Part shown: piece by piece, positions 23,251-35,720 of the stretch
Numbering within the stretch: position 1 is the stretch's first letter
Layout: the number at the start of each line of letters is the position of its first letter
Source: Heterohyrax brucei
Taxonomy: Eukaryota; Chordata; Mammalia; Hyracoidea; Procaviidae
Reading direction: 5' to 3'
Length of the DNA stretch: 64,000 nt
Assembly: GCA_028571685.1 (NCBI GenBank)
Contig: CM053141.1
Coordinates: forward strand, 48,668,333-48,732,332
Notes under the pieces: generated by a model
Told to the model about the DNA's origin: nothing
The model's database searches: none
The model's input: only the letters and a program-made list of their open reading frames with translations
Translations under genes and position numbers: made by a program

Positions 23251-24423
23251 ATGGGTATATTATTTTATTTAATCTGACATCATCAAAGCTAGTGCTTTCA
23301 CTGGGACATTCAAATTATTTGCCTGTGGATTTATTTTTATAGTATATAAGTATTTAGAGATTTATCATCTTGGTATATCTTGTCTATGTGCAATTGTACC
23401 TCAAGATTACTATGCATGGTGTTTAATGTTCCTTAAAAATATGAGTTATGGCTGTGTTTAAAAGTACTGTCTAAGTTTCTTTCCAGAGGATTGGGTTTTA
23501 TTTGACCTTTTATATCCTGCTTTGTAACTGACCCCTGTCATTAATAAGGAAATCTATTTTTATTGATCACAGTTGCCATGAGTGAGATCCAACTCGACGG
23601 CACTTGGCTGGCATATTTTTTGTCATCTACAGTTTTTGCTGATGGACCAGAATATCTCAGCAGGGATTTTAGACTGTTGAAAAAGGACTGCAACTCAAGA
23701 TAAATCCAAAACTCTGGTACAAAGTTAGTGACTTCAGAGATGACAGCTGGTTATGTGAAAGAGAACAAATGGAAAATCAATTTTATTTGAATTCCCTACC
23801 CTATCAAAAAACAGTTTAAGTTTTGACAGATAGACGTTGCAGTTTTTATATTAACTTAAAACCTGAGGTTTGTTTCCTACCTCAGGGATCTCAGGATCAC
23901 AGTTTCATTAGCTATTTCAGATAATTGGCTTAATATTATTAATGTGTTCTGTTTTCTAGTTCACTGTATGGTGCCTGAGATCTTCAAAAGCCTGATGGTG
24001 TTCAATTACCATTTATTGAATACTATGATCGAGAGTCTTACCATGGGTCTAGCTTTCTGGCTTCCACTGACATTGAGGTAAACCATGCAAACTACTGCCT
24101 TTTAAAAAACTGGTTCCTCAAGCCACCTTAAGTCAAATAATGGTCTAGATAAACTGGTTTACTTTGTGCCCCTCCCCCACATCAAGGAGGAGGTAAGAGA
24201 GATAAGTGTCTCATTAACATTAAAAAGAATAGGACTTGTCCTCAAGCTACCTTTTAGGTGGGGACTCAGAGAGAGAGAGAGCAAGCTGTTTTACTCTGGT
24301 TGGGCTCGCAAAGACTTTTTGAAAAATATCAGTGCTGAATTTTAAAAGTGGAAAAGGAAAAGCCATTATGGCCATACAGTTATATCTTAGTCCATTATCA
24401 GACATAAGACAAATTGTGAAAGC
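23251..24423. other. Mostly unassigned; one AfroSINE tail
   Basis: At 23571-23612 'ttgccatgagtgagatccaa' followed by 'ctcgacggcacttggct' is a bare AfroSINE 3' end. The remainder is AT-rich and unrecognised. Confidence 0.4.
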
Positions 24424-25875
24424 TTGACACTTTTTAATGAGATGGAGAAACAAATCATCAACTTTGTTTGGAAAGGGAAGAAACCTCAGATAAAGTAATA
24501 AAGTAAAGCACAACACACTGGGAGGCCTCTTACTACCTGACTTTAGGACGTATTACACTGCCATAGTAGTCAAAAAAGCCTGGTACTGACACAAAAAGAG
24601 ACATACAGACCAATGGAGCAGAGTTGAGATCCCAGAGATCCCACCATCCTCCTATGAACAGTTGATATTTGACAAAGGTCCCAAGATTTTAAACTGGGGT
24701 AAGAACAGTCTCTTTAACAAATGGTGCTGGCAAAGTTGGATATCCATCTGCAAAAAATTCAAACAAGACCCATATCTCACATCTTATACAAAAGCAACTC
24801 AAATTGGATAAAAGATCTAAATATCAAATCTAAAACAGTAAAGCTCATCCAAGATAAAATAGGGTCAACAATGGCAGTTTTAATACACAATGTAGACAGA
24901 CTTCAAAATCTGACGAACAAAGCACAATCAACAGAAAATAGATAAAAGTGAACTACTAAGAATCAAACAATTTTGTTCATCCAAAGACTTCATCAAAAGA
25001 ATTAAAAGACGACCTACAGAGTGGGAAAAAATATTTGGCAACTATATGTCAGACCGAGATCTGATCTCCATCATATATAAGGTATTACAAAATATCAGCA
25101 AGAAAAGGATAAATAATCCAATTAAGTGATGGGCAAAGGAGATGGACAGACACTTCTCTAAAGAGGATATCCAGGCAGCTGAAAGACTCATGCAGAATTT
25201 CTCATGATCATTAGCTATTAAAGAAATTCAAGTCAAAACTACAGTGAGATACCATCTCACCCCAACAAGGTTGGCCATGATCCAAAAAACACAAAACAAT
25301 AAATGATGGAGAGGCTGTGGAGAAGTTGGAACTCTCCTACACTGCTGGTGGGATTAAAAAATGGTACAACCTCTTTGGAAAACCATCTGGTGCTTCCTTA
25401 ATAAGCTGGAAATAGATAAACCATTTGATCCTGTAATTCCACTGCTTGGAGTTTATCCTTCAGAAACAAAGGTTGCCACATGAACAGACACATGTACATG
25501 AATGTTTGTTGCAGCACAGTCCACAGTAGCAAAAGGTTGGAATCAACCTTGATGCCCATCAACAGATGGATGGATAAGCAAACTATGGTACATATATTCA
25601 ATGGAATACTATGCTATGAGAAAAAACAATGACAATTTTAGAAAACATAACATGGTCTCATTTGGAAGAAATCATACTGAGTGAAATCAATCAGTGTCAA
25701 AAGGACAAATTTTGTATGAGACCCCTGTTATAAGGACTTAACAAGAGAATTATCCACAGAAGAAAATGACTGTGTTGGCTACACAGGTGGATGGGTGGCT
25801 GAGGGTTTATCATAGATGAGATAACCGATAGATGTTAGAAATTCTATTCTTTTACTGTAATTAATTGAAAAAATA
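24424..25875 (+). mobile_element. L1 copy B, 5'-truncated
   Basis: It begins inside the ORF2 thumb or C-terminal part ('gagatggagaaacaaatcat' and 'ctttgtttggaaagggaag'). It continues through the C-terminal region (24721-24945: [34 protein letters not shown]) to the end of ORF2 near 25730. A short, different 3' end (25735-25875) suggests another L1 subfamily. Several stops and frameshifts. The zinc-knuckle first position reads TGA. Confidence 0.85.
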
Positions 25876-26229
25876 ATGCTTGAGGCAGAGCCTTAGTCCA
25901 CACTCCCAATTGCTAGGAACTTAGGGTGATTTAATAACAGAGATTTTGGAGGCAAAGAGGAAGGGACAAAAAGGCCCAGTTGTTGGCTAAAGGTAACCAA
26001 GTCCAGGTGCCCTTCAAGGTAACCCAGTTAGCCCCAGAGATGAGGACTTGAAGTACCTCAATGGCCAGTGAAAATGGACTCCGATTTTTACAGATGCTGT
26101 CGAAAACTAGGCCACTAAAAAGGCAGAGTATCCTGGGCACCTTAAAATGAGATGTTTTGTGGACCTCCCCATGAGGCCGAGATAGACAGGCTCTCCTGAA
26201 CTCTCTCAGAAGAGAAGTCTAAGAAACTG
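25876..26229. other. Unassigned, possibly ERV-derived
   Basis: It lies just upstream of the env-like remnant and may belong to the same ERV. No motif confirms this. Confidence 0.3.
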
Positions 26230-27163
26230 ACCACTGATGAGGATCCTAAAGCCCATATGCCTCCTGGCCACACTGTCAGCACCTCCATAGGTGAGCTAAG
26301 GGTTACACTCTGACATGGATTTGGAAGGTAAAATTAGACTTGTCTTGTACAAGAGAGCCACCTTCTCTATCTTGCATTATCCAATGGGCCTCACTCTCAA
26401 AGTGGGACTGTGTGAAGTTTAAGTTTACTCTTGTGTCTGAAAAAGTTTTACTCTCATAACTGATGAAGTTTGCTCCTATGTCTGATAAGGACTAATGAGG
26501 CCACAGTTAAAAGGATACTTCTTTCCACATGTCCCTGAATGCCCTGTTAAGTGCTGGGAAATGATTACTGATTAGAACACAAATAGGACTTAAAATTGGC
26601 TATATTATTGGGTTGGAGACATATGCTAGAGAAATAGTCTGGTTACATAAAAGATTTTGGGACACTGTCATGCTAAGTGCCTGGGTTGTATTACTTTAAA
26701 CCAGGATTTCTTTCTTACATGTGCAGCTCTGCTGAAACATGTTTTAGAATCATGTGAGCAGCTGACTCCACACCATCCTCTGGAGGTAACTGAGTTGGTC
26801 CCTTTTACCAATCAGGTTGGGGGAGCCAGCTGACTATCAATGGATTGAGTCTGTAGGCTCCTGGGCCATTTCCCTGTTTGTTTGCTATAGTGATCATCCT
26901 CATTTACACCTTTACGCCCTGTATTCTGAAAATAGTTGTCAAAGGAATGGCCCGGGCCCTACCAGTGAGGGAGAGTGCTTGTTCTTGACAATCTCCCTTT
27001 GGAGTAAAAAATATTCCAACAGAACACGGTGGCTTTTCACCCCTCTGGTGGGGTCACCCCTGTGCTAGTAACCTCCACCCCGTTCTACACCCCTTCTCAG
27101 CAGGAAGTAGCCAGAATGATCTGCATCCCTCTTCCCAAGATTGGAAAGGTTTTAAAGAAAAAG
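26230..27163 (+). pseudogene. Probable ERV env remnant (transmembrane subunit end)
   Basis: A signal-peptide-like stretch is encoded at about 26240-26285. A Trp-Ile...Gly-Ser-Trp-Ala-Ile-Ser stretch (about 26835-26870) is followed, one frame over, by a hydrophobic segment ending ...Pro-Cys-Ile-Leu-Lys-Ile-Val (26872-26925) and a short tail to TGA at 26986. This resembles the membrane-spanning segment and tail of gammaretrovirus-like Env. The frameshift near 26870 and the upstream stops inactivate it. The 3' context ('ccttctcagcaggaagtagc') also fits the env-LTR region of class I ERVs. No LTR is attached. Moderate certainty. Confidence 0.5.
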
Positions 27164-28061
27164 TTGGGGTTGGAGTGGAGCCAAGATGGTGGACTAGACA
27201 CATGCCTCCCTAATTTCCTCTAAAAGCTAAGGCCTGGACTGATAATTGAACAGAGCATTCTGGATATCTAGTGAGACCTAGGGCATAGCATAGGGTTGTC
27301 AGATTGGACTACATACCACTAAACAGGAAACTTCTTTTCTCTGAGACCCACTCCTGCTGACTTGCTGCTTGGGTGGACTGCAGGTACTGACCCTTTTAAC
27401 TTTCTTCTTTTTGTTGGCTGGTGGCAGGGAAAGGGCATGAACCAGAAGATATGCTGAGCTGCAGTGATGAAGTGAACAGTGTGTGATGCAGCAGAGAGAC
27501 AGTGTGTAGGATAACCATGTTTTGAGAGCCAGGTGGTGGACTGAGGGCACCACAGCCCCTCCATCCTCTCTTTTCTGAGCTCTGCCACAGATTCTGCTGT
27601 TTTGTGGTGGGAGGGGCAGCTTAGCCAGGATGCCATCTTGGTCAGCTGGGAGGTAGAATTACCCAACCAGAGGCCTCAGCAGGGGCTAATTCCTACCCTG
27701 GGAAGCAGTGTCAGTATGGGGAGTAGTCTTCCAGCAGAGAGGCTGTGTTTAGCACAGTGTTGCCTTATGGGTAGGGCCTTCCTGAGGATGGCAGCAGGAC
27801 TGTAGGCCCTCCCTAATTTGAACTGCATTGTAGCATCAGGGACAGCCAGAGAGGTGTTTCTGTTGTCAGCCGGAAGGTGAGGACTGCAACATCTGATGGC
27901 CTAACTGATTTTGGTAGCTCTCAGATAGCTTTCAGTTTTTTTAAAATAAGACTACCTGGAGAAATAACTGCTGAGCAGCCCAACAGCATCTCTTCCAGCC
28001 TTTACTGACCCACATCACAGGGTTGGTTGATGGCCCCCCAGTGAATCCATAAGTAGGGTGG

Positions 28062-28562
28062 TGTTTTAGTCAGCTAGGGCTGCTCTAACAGAAATACCAC
28101 AGAGTGGATGGCTTTAACAAAGAAAGATTTATTCTTACACAGTCCGGTAGGTTGCGAGTCCATATTCAGGGCGTCCGCTCCAGGGAAAGACTTTCCCCTT
28201 GACGGCTCTGGAGGAAAGTCCAGTATTGCATCAGTCATTGTCCAGGGAGCGTCCTAACGCAAGAACCTCTGGTCTGAATGACGCGTTCTGCTCCTGGTGC
28301 TGCTTGCTTGATGGTAGCGAGGTTCTCAAATTGTCCTTGGTTCTTTTTCCTTTTATTCCTCGCAAGCTAAAAGCATTAAGGGTGGGGCAAGCCATACTCC
28401 AGGGAAACTTCCCCCATAGCAGGAATTCACAGCCCCACCCTAATCCTTTAACATACAGGTTAGCAAAACCACACAATGGAGGACAGTCCCAAGATACTGG
28501 GAACCATATCCCAGCCACGTGGCTGCACACATTTTTGGGGGGACACAATTCAAACCATGACA
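28062..28562 (-). mobile_element. MaLR solo LTR (young family)
   Basis: 501 bp, the same length as the provirus LTRs and very similar in reverse complement. The perfect target duplication GGTGG flanks it (28057-28061 and 28563-28567). It is inserted in the 5' UTR of L1 copy C. The 160-codon open frame across it is not a gene. Confidence 0.92.
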
Positions 28563-28769
28563 GGTGGTGTCTTGGCCAGCCAGGAGACAGAGCTTGCCAC
28601 CCCAGAGAGTCCACGGGGGCCAGTCACCAGAGTACACAGAGGCAGCTGGTGACTAATTCCCTTCTCAAAACTACACCTTAGCTCCTGTTGAGACAACACA
28701 AGAGAAACAAAATAGCCACCAGGCAGTCTGAAGGCACAGACCATTGCTAAGCATTTAAAGAAAAATCAC

Positions 28770-29655
28770 ACCGTGGCTCCAGAAAACTGCAACAATAAAG
28801 AATCAAAAAACTTCTCAGACAAAGAAGCCTTTCTGAAACTGTTGGAAGTTGAGTACAAAAGAATTATATACAGATCCCTCCTAGAGATTAAACAAAACGC
28901 AGCAGAGCAACATGAAAAATTAAGCAAGCTATTCAAACTGATGGAACACCAACTTTCTGAAATCCAGCAGATCAGCAACAAAATTACAGAATCGAACAAC
29001 TGAATTCAAAGCCAATGGAGCAGAATTGAGGAACTTAGTGACCTTGAGGGTAGAGCAATTGACACCAGCATTTATAAGGAAAAATCAGGAAAAATAAATA
29101 TGAAAAATGAAGAAGCATTAAGAAACATATGGGACTCTATCAAGAGGAATAATCTACGATTAACTGGAATTCCTGAACAGGGAGGGATAGCTGAAAACAC
29201 AACGTATTGTTGTTGAGTTGCTGACAGAAAACTTCCCTGAAATTATGAAAGAAGAGAACATAAATATCCAAGATGTGTATCAAATGCCACAAAAACTAGA
29301 CCCCAAAACAAAGACACCAAGACATAATCAAGCTTAACAAAATGAAACATAAGCAGAAACTCTTAAAGGCAGTGAGACTCAAAGCAAACATTCAGAGGGA
29401 AGCCCTGTAGGCTTTTGTCCCACTCCTCAGCAGAAATGACAGCTGCAAGGAGCCAGTGGGATGACACATTCAAAGCCTTGAAGGAAAAAAACTTCCAACC
29501 AAGAATTATATACCCTGCAAAACTGTCTTCCAAATGTGAAGATAAAATTAAGACATCTGCAGATAAACAGGAGCTTAGCGACTTTGTAAAAACCAAACCA
29601 AAACTACAATAAACACTGGAAGAAGCACTTTGCTTAGAAAAACAAAACCTTTAAA
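28770..29655 (+). pseudogene. L1 copy C ORF1 remnant
   Basis: Coiled coil readable at 28773-29003 (LKLLEVEYKRIIYRSLLEIK, SEIQQISNKITE), RRM region at about 29100-29400 with a frame break, and C-terminal domain at 29415-29612 (EKNFQPRIIYPAKLSSKCED, KTKPKLQ then a stop). Non-functional. Confidence 0.85.
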
Positions 29656-29824
29656 TGTACACTTAAGGAGGCAAAGCAGGACACAATGTTCAGAAACCTA
29701 TTCAGACAGGCAAGGCACAAAACTCAATCAAAGCTATAATATTAAAAGAAAGGAACCAGTGATCTTATCATGAAAGCTATGACACCATCACATTAAAAAG
29801 GGGATATACTACAATATACTACTG

Positions 29825-29866
29825 CATATATATATATATACAATATATATATATATACAATATATT
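29825..29866. repeat. (TA)n microsatellite
   Basis: Two (TA)n runs joined by 'caa', in the ORF1-ORF2 spacer of L1 copy C. Confidence 0.9.
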
Positions 29867-30142
29867 ACAATAGTTATAGTACTTTCAGATGGAGAGGAAT
29901 TTAAAAAGATATGTAGAAGTCAAAACTGGGTTTAAACTTAGAATACTAAGGGGGATCATAGGGGCAGCCACAAAGCACAGTAACAGTGCAACATATTAAA
30001 ACAAGAAACATAATACAAGAGTCTCAACAAACACAAAATCTACACTGAAAAAGATGAAAAGTCAACCCATAAGGAAGAATGACTCAGAATAGAATATTAA
30101 GAGCAACATACAAAACACCAACACAAAAATAAACACATCAAA

Positions 30143-31650
30143 ATGACAGCATTAAACACATGCATATCAGTAATTACATTGAATGTAAATGGCTGAACAT
30201 GCCAATAAAGAGACAACTAGTGACATCTTGGATTAAAAGATATGACCTGTCTATATGTTGCTTACAAGAAACACACCTTAAACTTAAAGATATGAACAAA
30301 CTGAAAATTAAAGGATGGAATAATATATATGAAGTTAATAATACACAAAGAACAACAATACTAATCTCAGATAAAATCGATTTTAATATAAAATCCACCA
30401 TTGTGGACAAGGATGGTGTTTTAGTCAGCTAGAGCTGCTCTAACAGAAATACCACAGAGTGAATGGCTTTAACAAAGGAAGGTTTATTCTTACATAGTCC
30501 AGTAAGCTACAGGTCCATATTCAGGGTGCCTGCTCCTGGGGAAGGCTTTCCCCCTTGTTGGCTCTGGAGGGAAGTCTGGTATTGTATCAGTCTTTGTCCA
30601 GGGAGCATCTTGTCGCAGGAACCTCAGCTCTGAAGGAGGCGCTGTTTTCCTGGTGCTCCTTTCTTGGTGGTGTGAGGTTCCCAGTTCTCTGCCTGCTTCC
30701 TTTTCCTTTTATCTCTTGCAAGATGAAAGGATTAAGGGTGGGGCAAGCCATATCCCAAGGAAACTCCCTTTACAGCAGAGCAGGCAGGTGGTCTTATAAA
30801 GGGTTTCACAGTCCCACCCTAATCCTTTAACATATAGCATAGGAAAACTACAAAACGGAGGCCAGTCACAAGATATTGGGAATCATGGCCCAGCCACGTG
30901 GCTACACATATTTTTGGGAGGACACAATTCAATCCATGACAGACAGTCACTATTGCTGAAAGGTCCAATACACAAGCAGGGCTTAACAATATTAAATATT
31001 TATGCACCCAATACTAGAGCATCTAAATACATCGAAGAAACACTGATTAATTGAAAAATGAGATAGATCTCACCATAATAGTTGGTGTAATGGACAGATC
31101 ATCTAGCAAAAAGTTCAGTAAAGACACAGATCTTATTGTGACAGTTAACCAGTTAGACCTCATCGACACGTATACAACTTTTACCCATCAACAGATAAGC
31201 ACATGTTTCTCCAGTGCACAAGGAACATTTACCAGAATAGATCATGTGTTAGGATGTAAAGCAAATCTCAGCAAAATTCAAACCACTGAATTATTGCAAA
31301 GCATCTTCTCAGACCACGGAGCCATTAAAGTTGAAATCAATAGCAGAAAAAATGGAAATTGGAACTCATGAAAACTGAACAACGCCTTGTTCAAAAAGCC
31401 ATGGGTTATGATGGCACTTGGCTTATAGAATAAATCAAGGATGAAATAAAGAAATTCATGTATTCACATGAGAATTAAAACACTTCCTACCAGAACCTAA
31501 GTGATGCAGCCAAAGCAGTGCTTAGAGGTCGGTTTGTCTCTACAAATGCACACATCCTGAAGGAAGAAAGGACCCAAACCAAAGAATTAACCCTACAGTT
31601 TGAACAAGTAGAAAGAGAACAACAAAGGAACCCCTCAGGCACCAGACAAA
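30143..31650 (+). pseudogene. L1 copy C ORF2 remnant (endonuclease part)
   Basis: ATG at 30143. The endonuclease is legible at 30160-30432 ([19 protein letters not shown]) and 31051-31371 (MDRSSSKKFSKDTDL, TRIDHVLGCKA, SIFSDHGAIKVE). It is interrupted by the LTR at 30417-30941 and by a ~17-bp insert near 31404 that looks like an AfroSINE end (gatggcacttggctta). The RT domain is missing. Confidence 0.85.
30417..30941 (-). mobile_element. MaLR solo LTR
   Basis: TGTTTTAGTCAGCTAGAGCT to AATCCATGACA on the plus strand. Flanks (gatgg / gacag) are weakly similar. It interrupts the endonuclease region of L1 copy C between codons for VDKDG and the next block. More diverged than 28062-28562. Confidence 0.85.
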
Positions 31651-32337
31651 GTGGGGATTGAAACCAGAGGCTGAAAAGCCCCAGGGTGGGGGGGGGGTGC
31701 TTAAGACCGTGGGCCTGAAAGGCATTCTGAGATCACCCCCAGTTCACACGGAAAGATGACCTCCAATTTCCACAAGCCCCAGGAAGTAACACTAGGGTGG
31801 GATCCTCAAAAGCACCACTATAGATTCAGTGAACTATAGAAACCGAATGACTCCTTTTGTTTTTATAATTGAACTCATAACTAATGATAAAGGAATTAAG
31901 CAGGAGGCCAGGGAAGACAGGGAAGTAACTAGTGTTGAACATTCTGTCAGATTGCTGGCCAGATGACAGCTACCATCATTTTGTTTTCCTCGATGGCTGG
32001 TGATGGCCTTTGAGATTGCAAAGCAGATAATCTCCACTCAAACAACTACCCCACCCCCTACCATGGGCCTCCACCTAGTCAACCTTCACCCAGTTGATTC
32101 CCCACCCCACTCCACCCACACCCCCAAGATACCCAACTGCCCACATTGTCCCCTGCATCTACATGTCTTTCCTTTTAAATACTGCAACCTTGCTTGACAA
32201 ATTCAGAAAGGTTTTGAGGACTCGAGTTACCCCTATCTCTTAGATGATGGCATGTGACAAACCTCTTGGGTATTTATTTGACCCCTGTCTCCGTACTGGC
32301 TTTTGTGGCAGGTGGCCTGAAGCCATGTTTTATGGTA
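31651..32337. other. Unassigned; contains a G10 run and a C-rich patch
   Basis: A G10 run lies at about 31687-31697, and a C-rich segment (accccaccccctaccatggg) near 32050. No gene supported. LTR origin is possible but not shown. Confidence 0.3.
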
Positions 32338-32435
32338 ACAATAGGATTTATAACACGTAAGAAAATCATATCAGATAACAAAACTGTAGACAATCACACA
32401 ATATTGGGAATCATGTTAAAGTTGACAGATATTTA
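32338..32435 (-). mobile_element. MaLR LTR fragment
   Basis: 'atttataacacgtaagaaaa', 'tgtagacaatcacacaatat' and 'gggaatcatgttaaagttga' are the reverse complement of the 5' third of a MaLR LTR (compare 14495-14600). Confidence 0.65.
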
Positions 32436-32469
32436 GAGGAACACAATGGACACTGGGCTGTTATGCTTC

Positions 32470-32612
32470 CCATACCACCAAGAGGGAGTTTACAAGGCTG
32501 TAATCTTTATTGAAGCAGATTGCCACATCATTCTTCTGTGGAGGGGCTGGTGGATGACAACCTTTTGGTTAGCAGCTGAGCTCTTAATGACTGCATCACT
32601 AAGACTCCTTAG
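32470..32612 (-). mobile_element. AfroSINE (long subfamily), partial
   Basis: Plus strand reads 'gtttacaaggctgtaatctt', 'gaagcagattgccacatc', 'ttttggttagcagctgagct' and 'cttaatgactgcatcac', the reverse complement of the tRNA-like head and middle of the longer AfroSINE. Confidence 0.8.
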
Positions 32613-32874
32613 CAAGAATAAAAATCATTTTAGAAATTACAGCAAGTGCAACAGTGGGTTCAGTTAGCAGCATTGTAATAACACACAGCAGTTAGTCCCC
32701 AAATTAAGGATCAAAAGAAGCTGTAGTGGATGAGACAGATTTGGAACCAAATGCTTAGGACACAACGGTATTGGCCCAGTATAATTCTGATTCTGGAATT
32801 CTATCTTTCAGGAAGACTCAGAAGGGACAAGAAAATGTGTACATTTTTTACTGTGGTAAAACATTAGATATCAT
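32613..32874. other. Unassigned sequence
   Basis: No feature that I can support. Confidence 0.35.
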
Positions 32875-33409
32875 CTACTATGGATTGAGCTGTGTCTCCC
32901 CAACCCCCCAAAATGCATATCAACTTGACTAGGCTGTGATTCCTCTTATTATGTGACTGTGTACCTTTTTGTCATCAGATGTGATTTTTCCTGTGTTGTA
33001 AATCCTACCTCTGTGATGTTAATGGGGCATCATTAGAGGCAGTTATGTTAATGAGGCAGGACTTAATCTAAAATAAGACTAGGTTGTATCTTGAGTCAAT
33101 CTCTTACCAGATATAAGGAGAGAAGCAAGCAGAGAAACAGGGGGACTTTATCTGTACCAAGCAAGAAGAACCAGGAGTGCATACATGCTTTGGACCCGGA
33201 GTCTTGTGCTGAGAAGCTCCTACACCAAGAGAAGACTGATGACTAGGACTTTGTCTTAGAACAGACAGAGAGAAAAAAAACTTCTTTTGGAGCTGGCATG
33301 CTGCATTAGGACTTTTAGCCTCCTAAACTGTGAAAGAGTCAATTTCTGTTTGCTGAAGTCATTCACTTGTGGTATCTCTGTTACAGTGGCCCTAGATAAC
33401 TAAGATACC
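32875..33409 (+). mobile_element. MaLR-type solo LTR
   Basis: 'tatggattgagctgtgtctc' to 'cctagataactaagata'. Contains 'gtcatcagatgtgatttttc' and 'ggacccggagtcttgtgctg'. Diverged. Confidence 0.75.
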
Positions 33410-33420
33410 ACCTAAATATC

Positions 33421-33622
33421 TTCTTGTTGTTACCATCTAGTCAATTCCAATTCATGGCAACCCTATGTGTACAGAGTAGAACTGTTCCACTGGTTTTTGA
33501 TGGCTATGAGCTTTGGGAAGCAGATCACCAGGCCTGCCTTCAGAGGTGCATTTGGGAGAGGGAGGGTTCAAAACCTCAACCTTTCAGTTAATGAAGTCAT
33601 GTGCTTAACTGCTTGTGAGTAG
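33421..33622 (-). mobile_element. AfroSINE (long subfamily)
   Basis: 'gttgttaccatctagtcaat', 'catggcaaccctatgtgtac', 'gggaagcagatcaccaggcc', 'gttcaaaacctcaacctttc' and 'catgtgcttaact' give the whole SINE in reverse orientation. Confidence 0.8.
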
Positions 33623-35159
33623 CCAAATAATGGTGCATCCAAGTGGCAGTAAGGATAGAGTAGATCTGTATATGCTAACATATATGAATGTCCTTAATTT
33701 AGTAAGTGAAAAAAACAAGTTGCTCCACAAGAACCATAAGTGAATCTATTTTTATAAGAAAGAATGTACATACATACATAAATAAAAAGGTATGAAAAAA
33801 TATATTCTTCAAATTATAAGCTACAATTACTTCTAGAGAGGGATGGCAAATTGTCAACCAGAATGACTTACTTAGTTTGTAATTATTTTAAATCTCCAAA
33901 ATTTCTTGGAAGGATATATTGCTGTGGCAATCTGAATCACATCCTCCAGGAGCACAGAAGATAGAAAAATTAATTCTCTTCAGGGGAGCTGTGGTAGGCA
34001 TCAGAGGACATAAAATTTACTCTCAAGATTTAAAGAAAGTGTCAGAATTCACCTGTCTGGGAATTCCAAGGGGAAGGAACTGCATATTCTGAGGACTGGG
34101 GCAGAAAAGAACAGAGCGTGTGGTTAAATATTTCACAGTCTGAGGTCAAACTTATGGAAACTTGTGTGTCTTAGCCTGGGGCAAGTCTAACCTGTAAAGG
34201 CTTCTTTCAAAAATGGAACAGGAGCCATCTCCTGTCCCAGAGCCTAAGGAAGATGTCTTGACTCTAAGGATACACTTAATCAAGGACTGAGTTGGTCTGG
34301 GACCCTAGTTCCTACAATCCAAGCAGGCTGTTTGTAAAATTAACTGGAGCTGATAGTCTCATCTGCCCTGAGACTAGAAGAAGTAGATGGTGCCCACCTA
34401 CCGACCATTGTGATCAGGGCCACAATAGACAGATTCTGATATAATAGGAGAAAAATGTGGAACAGAATTCAAATTCAAAACCCAGTCTGGACTATTTGAG
34501 GCTAGAGGACTTCCTAAGACTATTGCTTTGTGATATGCTTGAAACCTTAAACTGAAATTACGCTTTGAGTTCATCTTTTAGCTAAACATTTATTTTATGA
34601 GATTAGCTCATAAAATATCACCAGTGAATAAATGAATTTCTTTAAGAAAATCATCTACAGGAGATGAAATTGTCAAAACTTACTCTGAAACAAAGATAAG
34701 AATGTAAATGGGGAGGGAAACTAGAATGCTGGAAATGGTACAACCAGAATGGAATAAATGAGAATAATGACACATTGTGGAAAACGTAACCAATATCACT
34801 GAGTAATTTGTTCAAAGATTGTTAAATGGGATCCTGACTTGCTGTATAATCTTCCACCTTAAACACAGTAAAATATTAATTAAAAAATAGACAGCTTTCC
34901 CTCCAGAAAGAAAGCCTTTTACCTTCTTCTCTTGCCCCAACTTGCACTTTAAAGACCACATGGCTCTGTTTGGAATGGAAGCTCAACTCAAGATACAGAC
35001 CACTAAAAACCTAGCTTTAACTCCAGTATAACATATTTTTTTTAATTGTCAGGAAATTAGATTTTACTTATGTATACAAATATATATTAATTGTATATTT
35101 ACAGAAATCCAGTTACAAAAATGTATGCCTTTAGTATATTGTGAACTATTCATTTTTTT
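33623..35159. other. Unassigned sequence, part possibly ERVL-derived
   Basis: The block at about 34150-34560 ('gccatctcctgtcccagagc', 'gaggcta' then 'gaggacttcctaagacta') has the feel of old ERVL or LTR sequence, but I cannot name it. The rest is AT-rich. No gene. Confidence 0.3.
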
Positions 35160-35720
35160 TATTGTGGTAAAACATATACAGGATGAGATTTGAGTATACT
35201 TCCTATTTTAATGTCCACTGCAGTGGTGTTAATTACATCCACAACATGCAACCCTCATTACTATTTATTTCCAAAACACCGTCATTGGCTCACACACAAT
35301 CTCTGTATCCATTAAGCAATAAAGCTTCATTCTTCCTCCCCAGTCCCAATAACAAATCTACCTTCTGTCTCTATGTGTTTGTCTATTCTAGATATTTCAT
35401 ATAGGATATGCTTTAAACCAATATTGTACGAGATCATACAATATTTGTCTTTTGTGTATGACCTGTTTCACTTACCATAGTATGTCAAAGGTTCATCTGT
35501 GTTGCAGTATGTATCAGAACTTCATTTCTCCCTATGCCTAAATAATGTCCTATTGTATGCATATATCACACTTTGTTTAGTCATTCATGTATCAGTGGAC
35601 ATTCGATTGCTTGTACCTTTTGAGCACTGTGAGCAGTGCTACAGTGAACACTTTCTTTATATTTGAATCACTGTTTTTAGTTCTTCTTGGTATGCAGTGT
35701 AGTGAATTGTTAGTATATGG
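35160..35720 (-). mobile_element. L1M ORF2/3' fragment (ancient)
   Basis: Plus strand reads 'tttattgtggtaaaacatat', 'ctctgtatccattaagcaat', 'ctgtctctatgtgtttgtct', 'tgacctgtttcacttaccat' and 'gtcattcatgtatcagtgga', the usual reverse complement of an old L1M 3' region. Confidence 0.75.

Larger units (their letters stand above)
27164..31650 (+). mobile_element. L1 copy C, 3'-truncated, with two MaLR LTRs inside
   Basis: The 5' terminus 'ttggagtggagccaagatgg' is the L1 start. The 5' UTR (to about 28765) is split by an LTR at 28062-28562. ORF1 is at 28770-29650, the spacer with a TA microsatellite at 29650-30142, and ORF2 from 30143, split by an LTR at 30417-30941. It stops abruptly at about 31650 in the region corresponding to codon ~340 of ORF2 ('acccctcaggcaccaga'), so RT and 3' UTR are lost. 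Confidence 0.88.

Noticed and set aside
27319-27666. A 115-codon minus-strand frame in the L1 copy C 5' UTR
   Set aside because: It lies in the GC-rich untranslated leader of L1 and is antisense to it. Similar frames are not kept in copies A or G.
28199-28681. A 160-codon open frame on the plus strand
   Set aside because: It lies across the antisense side of the solo MaLR LTR and runs into L1 5' UTR. The same frame recurs in the LTRs at 19540 and 20993, so it is chance openness of the LTR.
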